64,000 bases of DNA from Gammaproteobacteria bacterium (lineage in GTDB: Bacteria > Pseudomonadota > Gammaproteobacteria > JAPPPA01). This document shows, piece by piece, positions 56,676 to 64,000 of the stretch (position 1 is the first letter of the stretch; every line of letters begins with the position of its first letter). Under the pieces are notes generated by a model, which worked only from the letters and a program-made list of their open reading frames with translations, had not been told where the DNA came from and did not search any database. The stretch lies in assembly GCA_030425645.1 (NCBI GenBank), contig JAUHZK010000010.1, forward strand, positions 1 to 64,000, read 5' to 3'. Position numbers and translations under genes: made by a program.

Positions 56676-59600
56676 TTAGCGTGTGAAGGCTGCGTCGTGC
56701 AATTCAGCCAAATTAGTAACATTTGGAGAATTCAAACACTCAAGCGCGGCCACGGCCGCTTTACCACCAGCCAAGGTAGTGTAATAAGTGACTTTCTGCT
56801 GCAAGGCGCTACGACGAATCGTCATCGACTCACCAATCGACTTACGCCCTTCCGTGGTATTCACGATCAGCGAAATATCACCATTCACAATCGCATCGAC
56901 GATATGTGGACGTCCTTCATGCACTTTATTGACCTCTTCGCAGTCAATACCGGCCGCATTGATAGCGGCGGCGGTACCGCGGGTCGCGATCAAGCTAAAG
57001 CCTGCCGCGTGCAACTGGGCCGCCAACTCGACGGCGCCGTCTTTATCTGGCTCGCGCACTGAGATAAAGGCCTTGCCTTCAGTCGGCAAGGTCACGGAAG
57101 CACCAAGCTGAGACTTGGCAAAAGCTTCGGCAAAGGTTTTACCTACGCCCATCACTTCGCCAGTCGACTTCATTTCTGGCCCCAGAATCGGATCCACGCC
57201 TTGGAACTTGGCAAATGGGAACACCGACTCTTTCACGCAATAATGCCCAGGCACAGCCATACCGGTCACGCCTTGCTCAGCAAGACTTTCACCGGCCATG
57301 ACACGGGCAGCAATTTTAGCTAACGGACGACTGGTGGCTTTCGACACATAAGGTACGGTACGTGACGCACGAGGGTTGACCTCAATCACGTAAATATCGT
57401 CACCTTGAACGGCAAGCTGTGTATTCATTAGGCCACGCACTTTCAGCGCTTTGGCCATCGCTTTCACTTGCTCGATCATGCGCTCGACGATTTCCTCACT
57501 CAGAGAGTAAGGAGGAATTGAACAGGCAGAGTCACCAGAGTGAACACCCGCTTGTTCGATATGCTCCATAACACCGCCGATAATGACGTCGTCACCATCG
57601 CAGATGCAGTCAATATCCACTTCTACCGCTTGATCTAGGAAGCGGTCAAGCAGCACAGGGGCGTCGTTAGAAACACTCACCGCGTCGCGCATATAACGCT
57701 GCAAGTCAGCGATATCGTGCACGATTTCCATAGCGCGACCACCCAATACGTACGATGGACGCACTACCAGCGGGAAGCCAATACCTTCAGCCAGCTCTAC
57801 CGCTTCTTCGGTGCTACGCGCCAAAGCATTCGGTGGCTGCAACAGACCAAGATCATTTACCAACTGCTGGAAGCGCTCACGGTCTTCGGCATGGTCAATG
57901 GCGTCTGGGCTAGTACCGATAATCGGTGCACCAGCGGCTTCCAGTTCACGCGCCAACTTAAGCGGTGTTTGGCCACCATATTGCACGATTAAACCTTTCG
58001 GCTTTTCGGTCTCAACAATCTCTAATACATCTTCAGCTGTTAGCGGCTCAAAGAACAAACGATCCGAAGTGTCGTAGTCAGTCGATACGGTCTCAGGGTT
58101 ACAGTTCACCATAATGGTTTCGTAACCGGCTTCGCGTAACGACAGTGCCGCGTGCACGCAGCAGTAATCAAATTCGATACCCTGACCAATACGGTTAGGG
58201 CCGCCACCCAAAATCATGATCTTTTCACGATCTGACGGGTTGGCTTCGCACTCTTCGTCGTAGGTCGAATACATATAAGCGGTGCTGGTTGAGAACTCAG
58301 CCGCACAAGTATCCACACGTTTGTAAACCGGGCACACGCCATTGGCACGGCGGGTAGTACGCACTTCTGTTTCAGTCTTGCCCAACAAGGCAGCCAAGCG
58401 ACGGTCGGCATAACCCATACGCTTGTAACGGCGCAGATTGCTAGCCTCTAAGGCCGCATCACCCAGCGCTTTGATTTCTTTCTCAGCACTCAGAATCTGT
58501 TCAATATATGCCAAAAACCAAGGGTCAATCTTGGTGATATTAAAGACTTCTTCAGCGCTCAAGCCATGACGGAAAGCCTCACCGACAAACAACAAGCGCT
58601 CCGCACTGGGTTTGCCTAGCTGTTCTTTGATGCGCTCAATGGCATCTTCCGCTTCTGGGTTTTCTAAGACTTCTGAGAAACCATCGATACCAATTTCCAG
58701 ACCACGCAGTGCTTTCTGCAGCGACTCTTGGAAGTTGCGGCCCATCGCCATCACCTCACCCACAGACTTCATCTGCGTGGTTAGGCGCTCGTCAGCTTCT
58801 GGAAATTTTTCAAAGGTGAAACGTGGAATTTTAGTCACCACGTAGTCAATGCTTGGCTCAAACGATGCCGGCGTGGCACCGCCGGTAATATCATTTTGTA
58901 GCTCATCTAGGGTGTAACCCACCGCTAGCTTGGCCGCGACTTTAGCGATTGGGAAACCAGTGGCTTTAGAAGCCAAGGCAGATGAACGCGACACGCGCGG
59001 GTTCATCTCAATCACAATCAAGCGGCCATCATCCGGGTTTACCGAAAACTGTACGTTTGAGCCACCAGTTTCCACACCAATCTTACGCAGCACCGCCAAG
59101 CTGGCGTTACGCATAATCTGGTATTCCTTGTCGGTTAGGGTTTGTGCAGGCGCCACGGTGATCGAATCACCGGTGTGCACACCCATAGGGTCAAGGTTTT
59201 CAATCGAGCAAACAATGATGCAGTTGTCGTTTTTATCACGCACCACTTCCATCTCGTACTCTTTCCAGCCGAGCAGAGATTCCTCTAGCAGCACCTCGGT
59301 GGTTGGCGACAAGTCCAAACCACGGGCAACAATTTCATCAAATTCGTCTTTGTTATAAGCGATACCACCACCGGTACCACCCATGGTGAACGACGGACGA
59401 ATAATGACCGGGTAACCCAGTTCTGCTTGGGCTTTCCAAGCCTCGTCCATATCATGCACAGCAAATGATTTAGCTGAACCCAGACCAATATCGTCCATGG
59501 CCTTACGGAAACGCTCACGGTCCTCAGCCATGTCAATCGCATCTTGAGTCGCGCCGATCATTTCGACATTGAACTTCTCAAGTACACCTTCGCGATCAAG

Positions 59601-59903
59601 ATCCAAGGCGCAGTTCAGAGCGGTTTGGCCACCCATGGTTGGCAGCAAGGCATCTGGGCGCTCTTTTTCAATAATGCGCGCCACCGTGGTCCACTCTACC
59701 GGCTCAATGTAAACCGAGTCCGCCATATCGGGGTCGGTCATAATCGTGGCTGGGTTAGAGTTCACCAAAATAACTTTGTAACCCTCTTCACGCAGCGCTT
59801 TACAAGCTTGCGCGCCAGAGTAGTCGAACTCACAGGCCTGGCCGATCACAATCGGGCCAGCACCTAAAATCAAAATGCTTTGTATATCGTTACGTTTTGG
59901 CAT
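56676..59903 (-). CDS. carB: Carbamoyl-phosphate synthase large subunit
   Basis: This is a 1075-residue enzyme with two homologous ATP-grasp halves ([21 protein letters not shown] and [21 protein letters not shown]) and a C-terminal MGS-like regulatory domain (about 940-1075). It makes carbamoyl phosphate for arginine and pyrimidines. GAGGCG at the end of carA serves as its ribosome-binding site. Full length, no defect seen. Confidence 0.97.
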   Translation of the reverse strand: MPKRNDIQSILILGAGPIVIGQACEFDYSGAQACKALREEGYKVILVNSNPATIMTDPDMADSVYIEPVEWTTVARIIEKERPDALLPTMGGQTALNCALDLDREGVLEKFNVEMIGATQDAIDMAEDRERFRKAMDDIGLGSAKSFAVHDMDEAWKAQAELGYPVIIRPSFTMGGTGGGIAYNKDEFDEIVARGLDLSPTTEVLLEESLLGWKEYEMEVVRDKNDNCIIVCSIENLDPMGVHTGDSITVAPAQTLTDKEYQIMRNASLAVLRKIGVETGGSNVQFSVNPDDGRLIVIEMNPRVSRSSALASKATGFPIAKVAAKLAVGYTLDELQNDITGGATPASFEPSIDYVVTKIPRFTFEKFPEADERLTTQMKSVGEVMAMGRNFQESLQKALRGLEIGIDGFSEVLENPEAEDAIERIKEQLGKPSAERLLFVGEAFRHGLSAEEVFNITKIDPWFLAYIEQILSAEKEIKALGDAALEASNLRRYKRMGYADRRLAALLGKTETEVRTTRRANGVCPVYKRVDTCAAEFSTSTAYMYSTYDEECEANPSDREKIMILGGGPNRIGQGIEFDYCCVHAALSLREAGYETIMVNCNPETVSTDYDTSDRLFFEPLTAEDVLEIVETEKPKGLIVQYGGQTPLKLARELEAAGAPIIGTSPDAIDHAEDRERFQQLVNDLGLLQPPNALARSTEEAVELAEGIGFPLVVRPSYVLGGRAMEIVHDIADLQRYMRDAVSVSNDAPVLLDRFLDQAVEVDIDCICDGDDVIIGGVMEHIEQAGVHSGDSACSIPPYSLSEEIVERMIEQVKAMAKALKVRGLMNTQLAVQGDDIYVIEVNPRASRTVPYVSKATSRPLAKIAARVMAGESLAEQGVTGMAVPGHYCVKESVFPFAKFQGVDPILGPEMKSTGEVMGVGKTFAEAFAKSQLGASVTLPTEGKAFISVREPDKDGAVELAAQLHAAGFSLIATRGTAAAINAAGIDCEEVNKVHEGRPHIVDAIVNGDISLIVNTTEGRKSIGESMTIRRSALQQKVTYYTTLAGGKAAVAALECLNSPNVTNLAELHDAAFTR

Positions 59904-59905
59904 GA

Positions 59906-61039
59906 CTATTTCGCCTCCATTAGAGAGACGAACTTATCGAATAGGTATTGAATATCGTGCGGCCCTGGCGAAGCTTCTGGGTGACCTTGGAAGCTAAAAG
60001 CCGGCGTGTCAGTCCGCTCAACGCCCTGCAAAGAACCATCAAACAATGATTTGTGAGTCGCACGCAGGTTGGCTGGCAAGCTACTTTCATCAACAGCAAA
60101 GCCATGGTTTTGCGAAGTAATCGCAACCACTTTGCTATCAAGGTCTTGCACAGGGTGGTTAGCGCCGTGATGACCAAACTTCATCTTCAAGGTTTTTGCG
60201 CCACTAGCAAGTGACAGCAACTGGTGACCCAAACAGATACCAAAGGTCGGCACACCGGCGGCAAGAATTTCTTTAATCGCCTCAATCGCGTAATCGCATG
60301 GCTCAGGATCACCGGGGCCATTGGACAGGAATACGCCATCTGGATTCATCGCCAGCACTTCGCTAGCTGGGGTTTGTGCCGGTACTACGGTCAGTTCACA
60401 GCCGCGATCCACTAATAGGCGCAGAATATTATGTTTGACGCCGAAGTCGTAAGCCACCACTTTGAACTTGCCACTGTCTGGCACGGTGTGACCCACACCC
60501 AACTCCCAGGTGGTTTCTTTCCACTGGTAGGTTTCGCTAGTAGTGACTTCTTTGGCTAAATCCATGCCCGCCAGGCCGCCAAAGGCTTTGGCTTGCGCTA
60601 ACGCAGCAGCTTCATCGATGTCTCCAGCCACAATGCAACCAGCTTGAGCGCCCTTCTCACGCAAGATGCGGGTTAGGCGGCGTGTATCAATATCGGCGAT
60701 GGCGACAATATTGTTGCGCTCTAAATAAGCTTGCAGGGTTTCTTCGGCGCGAAAATTACTCATCACCGGCGGCAGCTCGCGAATAATCAAACCAGCCGCA
60801 TGCACTGCGTCCGATTCAGCATCTTCTGCATTAACACCAACGTTGCCGATATGGGGATAAGTCAAGGTCACAATCTGACGACTGTAAGATGGGTCAGTCA
60901 GAATTTCTTGATAGCCGGTCAGGGCAGTATTAAAAACAACTTCACCTACCGTAGAACCGGTAGCGCCAATTGCAGTGCCATGAAATACACTGCCATCTTC
61001 GAGAACCAGCAGCGCTGGTTGAGGTGCGGCTATAGACAC
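59906..61039 (-). CDS. carA: Carbamoyl-phosphate synthase small (glutaminase) subunit
   Basis: This is a 377-residue subunit: N-terminal CPSase domain ([16 protein letters not shown]) and C-terminal class-I glutamine amidotransferase with the nucleophile in GICLGHQLL and [11 protein letters not shown] for the His and Glu. The GTG start has GGAG five bases upstream. dapB, often found upstream, is absent; an alkB gene lies there. Confidence 0.96.
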   Translation of the reverse strand: MSIAAPQPALLVLEDGSVFHGTAIGATGSTVGEVVFNTALTGYQEILTDPSYSRQIVTLTYPHIGNVGVNAEDAESDAVHAAGLIIRELPPVMSNFRAEETLQAYLERNNIVAIADIDTRRLTRILREKGAQAGCIVAGDIDEAAALAQAKAFGGLAGMDLAKEVTTSETYQWKETTWELGVGHTVPDSGKFKVVAYDFGVKHNILRLLVDRGCELTVVPAQTPASEVLAMNPDGVFLSNGPGDPEPCDYAIEAIKEILAAGVPTFGICLGHQLLSLASGAKTLKMKFGHHGANHPVQDLDSKVVAITSQNHGFAVDESSLPANLRATHKSLFDGSLQGVERTDTPAFSFQGHPEASPGPHDIQYLFDKFVSLMEAK

Positions 61040-61201
61040 ACAAGCTCCATAGTAGTGGGCGTCGCATACAAAAACAGCCAGTCCAAGGCATCACAAAAGT
61101 GACAATGAAACTGACTGCACCGCTCGGACTCTGAGTCACGAGCAAAACTGGCGGGATTTTACGCGCCTAAGGCCCCGCTGTCCATGCCAAAACCACTGCA
61201 A

Positions 61202-61768
61202 CTAACAGTTAACCCGACGAAAAGTCAGGTTAATGCGGGCACCCACCTGTCTCCGAGTTTTCGGCAAACAATGATCAAATAGTTGCTGGGTACCTGGCTT
61301 CATCAATAGCAGGCTGCCGTTCTCCAGCTCCCAGTGTTGAGTATGGCTACTCTGAGCTTTTTCTCGCATTCGAAACCGGCGACTCGCGCCGAAACTGAGC
61401 GAAGCGATCGCCGTATTCGGGCACAACTCCGGCTCATCATCAGCATGCCAGCCATTAGAGTCCTGACCATCTCGATAGAGGTTCAACAATACAGAGTTAT
61501 ATGACTGCTGAGTTTGCTGCTCTACTTGCTGCCGGATCGCTCGCAGCAGGCTCGTCCACGGCTGCGGTTGGTGCCGGATACCAGAATATTGGTATTCCGC
61601 GCCAGCATCTCCAAACCAAGCCGTTAAACGCGGCACCCGATGTTGCTGACCAAACAAGCGAATAATGGGCTGCTGCCAAGATGTCTCCGCCATTAGCTCT
61701 GCAAACACCAGATCAGCGTCACTAGCCGCCCAAAAATCTGGCTGATAGTCGACATAGTCCGCAAACAT
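61202..61768 (-). CDS. AlkB-family 2-oxoglutarate/Fe(II) dioxygenase
   Basis: This is a 188-residue dioxygenase: WHADDE supplies the HxD iron ligands, FGASRRFRMR the substrate-loop arginines, a distal His precedes the end, and RINLTFR holds the 2-oxoglutarate Arg pair. It resembles ALKBH2/3-type enzymes that repair 1-methyladenine and 3-methylcytosine. A TTG at 61777 overlapping the upstream stop (TTGA) is an alternative start; I use the ATG. Confidence 0.88.
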   Translation of the reverse strand: MFADYVDYQPDFWAASDADLVFAELMAETSWQQPIIRLFGQQHRVPRLTAWFGDAGAEYQYSGIRHQPQPWTSLLRAIRQQVEQQTQQSYNSVLLNLYRDGQDSNGWHADDEPELCPNTAIASLSFGASRRFRMREKAQSSHTQHWELENGSLLLMKPGTQQLFDHCLPKTRRQVGARINLTFRRVNC

Positions 61769-61773
61769 CGGGC

Positions 61774-62604
61774 TCAAGCGGCAAATACCGGACGCAAGGA
61801 CTGCGGCGTTTCGTACAAGCGGGACTGACCACTAAGCGGACAGCTAAAGGCCAATTTCACAGCACATAACTGCAAACCTTCAGCCGCCACCTCGCCAAAC
61901 ATAGCATCACCCACAATCGGAAAACCGGCCTCAGAAAGGTGCCGGCGAACTTGATGCTTGCGCCCGGTCGAAATTTGCACGTTCAGTAAGCTGCGACCCT
62001 CGGCTACGGCCAGTACAGTGACGTCGCTTAGCGCATGCTTGCCATCAATATCACTCTCAATACGCTGACAATGCCCTTGCTCGCCAAAGGTGCCGACAAC
62101 AATCGCCTGATAATGCTTTTCAATCGCGCGCTCACGAAACACCCGAGACAATTCTGCGGCAGCTTTTTTGCTATGCGCCAACAATATTAAGCCCGAGGTA
62201 TGGCGATCCAAGCGGTGCACAATCTTTGCCGTCCGTTGCGGCTCTAGATGCTGCTCGGCCCAGCGACCAATGGTGTGATGATCCCCCCATTTGGTGCCCT
62301 GAGTGAACATGCCACTGGGTTTGTACCAAACACTATAGTCACCCTCATCAGCAATAAGCTGCGCGGGCGGCGGCTGCAGATCGATGGTTTTGGCATCGTA
62401 ATACAGGTGCAGTGTATCGCCGGCCTGCAGCTCTGTTTTAGCCCGGCGCAAGCGCTTGGTCTGCTGGCCGCGACTCAGCCAAACCGCTCCGCATTGCATC
62501 ACCTGCTTTAAGCGGTTTTTTGACAGCTCACAATTTGCTTGCAGCAGGTCGAGCGCTGGCTGAGATTGCTGCGCAGTTAAATGGAGTTCGATATCACAGG
62601 GCAT
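61774..62604 (-). CDS. RluA-family pseudouridine synthase
   Basis: This is a 276-residue synthase: an S4-like N-terminal part (LLQANCELSKNRLKQVM), then KIVHRLDRHTSGLILLAHS with the catalytic Asp of HRLD, and GRKHQVRRHLSEAGFPIVGD. It isomerises uridines in rRNA or tRNA; which site cannot be told. It lies just upstream of alkB on the same strand. Confidence 0.9.
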   Translation of the reverse strand: MPCDIELHLTAQQSQPALDLLQANCELSKNRLKQVMQCGAVWLSRGQQTKRLRRAKTELQAGDTLHLYYDAKTIDLQPPPAQLIADEGDYSVWYKPSGMFTQGTKWGDHHTIGRWAEQHLEPQRTAKIVHRLDRHTSGLILLAHSKKAAAELSRVFRERAIEKHYQAIVVGTFGEQGHCQRIESDIDGKHALSDVTVLAVAEGRSLLNVQISTGRKHQVRRHLSEAGFPIVGDAMFGEVAAEGLQLCAVKLAFSCPLSGQSRLYETPQSLRPVFAA

Positions 62605-62664
62605 AGCGCCCAGTATAAAGCCTGCAAGCCCTTGGCTAGCAGTCCAAAATCACGACATTAATCG

Positions 62665-62979
62665 CTACATTTCCATTATTTCAGCAATTTCGATGGAACC
62701 ACCACGTTCACGAATTGGGCAGCCCTGTGCCAAGGTTTCTGCTGCGTCCTGGCTATCAGTACTAATAATGCTGTAACCACTAACCGGATTACTGCCGCCA
62801 TTGGCTTCAACAATGCCATCACTTTGCACGGTACTGGATAAGCCCACCGGGTTGCCGGCATCCACCACCGCTGGCCCCATTTGTTCAAACCAAGCCTGCC
62901 ATTGCGCCATCACCGCCATGCCCTCGGCTTCCGTTTCAGGCATCGAACCACCGTGATAGACAAATAAATATTTCGCCAT
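62665..62979 (-). CDS. YCII/DGPF-domain protein
   Basis: This is a 104-residue protein beginning AKYLFVYHGG and containing GGSNPVSGYSIISTDSQDAAETLAQGCPI, the pattern of the YCII-related (DGPF) dimeric alpha-beta barrel fold. Function is unknown; relatives are often encoded with ECF sigma factors, but none is present here. Confidence 0.8.
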   Translation of the reverse strand: MAKYLFVYHGGSMPETEAEGMAVMAQWQAWFEQMGPAVVDAGNPVGLSSTVQSDGIVEANGGSNPVSGYSIISTDSQDAAETLAQGCPIRERGGSIEIAEIMEM

Positions 62980-63032
62980 GACTGCTACTCCCCCAAAGAT
63001 GCTTTAAAAGGTGCTTTCTTAGCTTAGGATAT

Positions 63033-64000
63033 TTACTGCCAATCACCACGCAAAGCCTGCACTCGCTTTTGCAGCTCCGCAGCGCTGGCATCCTCTGGCG
63101 CCAATGGCTCACCGGCTCGTAATTGAATCTTTTTCCACGGCCGCGGCAGGCCCTTAAAGGTGCCACCACTACTACGACTAAACCAACTACCCCATAAACC
63201 ACGCAAAGCAATTGGCACTACCCTGACTGGGGTGCGTTTTAGAATCCGCTCAACACCCTCTTTGAAGGCGATCATCTCGCCATCCCAAGTAATGGCCCCC
63301 TCCGGAAATACTAAAACCACCTCGCCAGCCTGTAACTCGGCCGCAATTTGATCGTAGGCTCTAGCTAACATTTCAGGATCTTTTTTGGCCGGTGCAATCG
63401 GAATGGCTTTGGCGGTCCGAAATATCCAGTTCATCACCGGCACTTCATAAAAACCTTTGTCCATCACAAAACGGGGTGGCCTTTTGATGGTGCCGCCAAC
63501 CACAAAGGAGTCAATAAAACTCACATGGTTACAAACCAGCAATACCGGGCCGCGCGCCGGAATATGGTGTAGATCTCGTGCCTCAATTCGATAAAACAGG
63601 TGAATAAAAACCCAAGCGAAAAACTGCAAAAACGCGATTGGCAAACGCCACAACACAAAAGCACTGACCAACCAACCGGCAATCGCTAACAACGTGTAAA
63701 TATTTTGCTCCGGCATGAGCTGAGCCGCTAGCGCCGGTCCATTACAACCAACAAAAATGGCCGCGGCGACACTCAGCAGCAGTAGCACCGTACTGCGGCG
63801 CTGCGTTTGCGCCGAGCTGCGTTGGATCAGCAAACCTAATTGCGGCAGCGAAAACAGACCCGCCCAGAAACCCAACCACAGCGCCATCTGTCCCCAGTCG
63901 CTACTGAGGTAGTCAACAAAACCACCGGCCTCTGCGGGCAACTCCGGCAATAATAAGCCCCAATCAAAAAACACTAGACCAACGGCCGCCACCGGCACCA
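63033..64000 (-). CDS. Membrane protein with C-terminal 1-acylglycerol-phosphate acyltransferase domain, truncated by the window edge
   Basis: The visible 321 residues begin with several hydrophobic segments that look like the last helices of a major-facilitator transporter. They continue into a PlsC-type acyltransferase: CNHVSFIDS (H-X4-D), then FPEGAITWDG. The frame is still open at base 64000, so the N terminus lies outside. The layout matches transporter-acyltransferase fusions of the LplT-Aas kind, which import and re-acylate lysophospholipids. An AMP-ligase domain is not seen in this part. The next gene downstream is the YCII protein, 53 bases away. Confidence 0.8.
   Translation of the reverse strand, partial: VPVAAVGLVFFDWGLLLPELPAEAGGFVDYLSSDWGQMALWLGFWAGLFSLPQLGLLIQRSSAQTQRRSTVLLLLSVAAAIFVGCNGPALAAQLMPEQNIYTLLAIAGWLVSAFVLWRLPIAFLQFFAWVFIHLFYRIEARDLHHIPARGPVLLVCNHVSFIDSFVVGGTIKRPPRFVMDKGFYEVPVMNWIFRTAKAIPIAPAKKDPEMLARAYDQIAAELQAGEVVLVFPEGAITWDGEMIAFKEGVERILKRTPVRVVPIALRGLWGSWFSRSSGGTFKGLPRPWKKIQLRAGEPLAPEDASAAELQKRVQALRGDWQ

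Overview
The window looks like chromosomal DNA of a marine-type gammaproteobacterium. The gene order carA-carB-greA, yhbY, rlmE-ftsH-folP-glmM-tpiA-secG-tRNA-Leu is typical of that class, and a complete Na+-translocating NADH:quinone reductase operon (nqrABCDEF plus the small nqrM) supports a sodium-based, probably marine life style. Placement near Cellvibrionales/Spongiibacteraceae is an inference from gene content only.

Layout. (1) 0.46-4.8 kb, plus strand: a three-gene lipid cassette with an alkyl-DHAP-synthase-like FAD enzyme, a DHAP/glycerol-3-phosphate acyltransferase of the GNPAT type and an extended SDR reductase. This is the core of the peroxisomal ether-lipid pathway in a bacterial gene cluster. 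It converges on a cytochrome P460 lipoprotein and a ferritin-like di-iron (acyl-desaturase-like) protein. (2) 6.6-13.1 kb, minus strand: an unusual recombination module. It holds a 226-residue protein and an 1825-residue protein. The C-terminal part of the large protein has a full tyrosine-recombinase active site, and two earlier regions look like degenerate copies of the same fold. At its head lie the intact promoter and only the 5' half of an initiator-tRNA gene. (3) 13.3-36.1 kb: a Wzx/Wzy-type extracellular polysaccharide locus. It contains wza-wzc-phosphatase, UDP-GalNAcA synthesis (wbpO/wbpP type), a wbpM/pglF-type dehydratase with a DegT aminotransferase and a PglC-type initiating transferase (suggesting a diamino-trideoxy-hexose as first sugar), three glycosyltransferases, two sulfotransferases, two acyltransferases, an ATP-grasp ligase, flippase and polymerase, and an rmlB on the other strand. 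(4) 36.3-42.6 kb: lipid and acyl-CoA metabolism (acyl-CoA dehydrogenase, two SDRs, an APH-fold kinase, a histidine phosphatase), a divergent LysR regulator and a CBS protein. A relic of a second kinase copy and several dispersed repeats lie here. (5) 42.7-48.7 kb: the nqr operon. (6) 49-64 kb: the conserved housekeeping block, then AlkB, an RluA-family synthase, a YCII-like protein and a truncated membrane acyltransferase at the edge.

The most unusual parts are the giant multi-module recombinase with its broken tRNA-fMet gene and the ether-lipid-like cassette. Sulfation and possible amino-acid decoration of the polysaccharide and the kinase relic come next. Functions are read from motifs and family knowledge; no searches were run.
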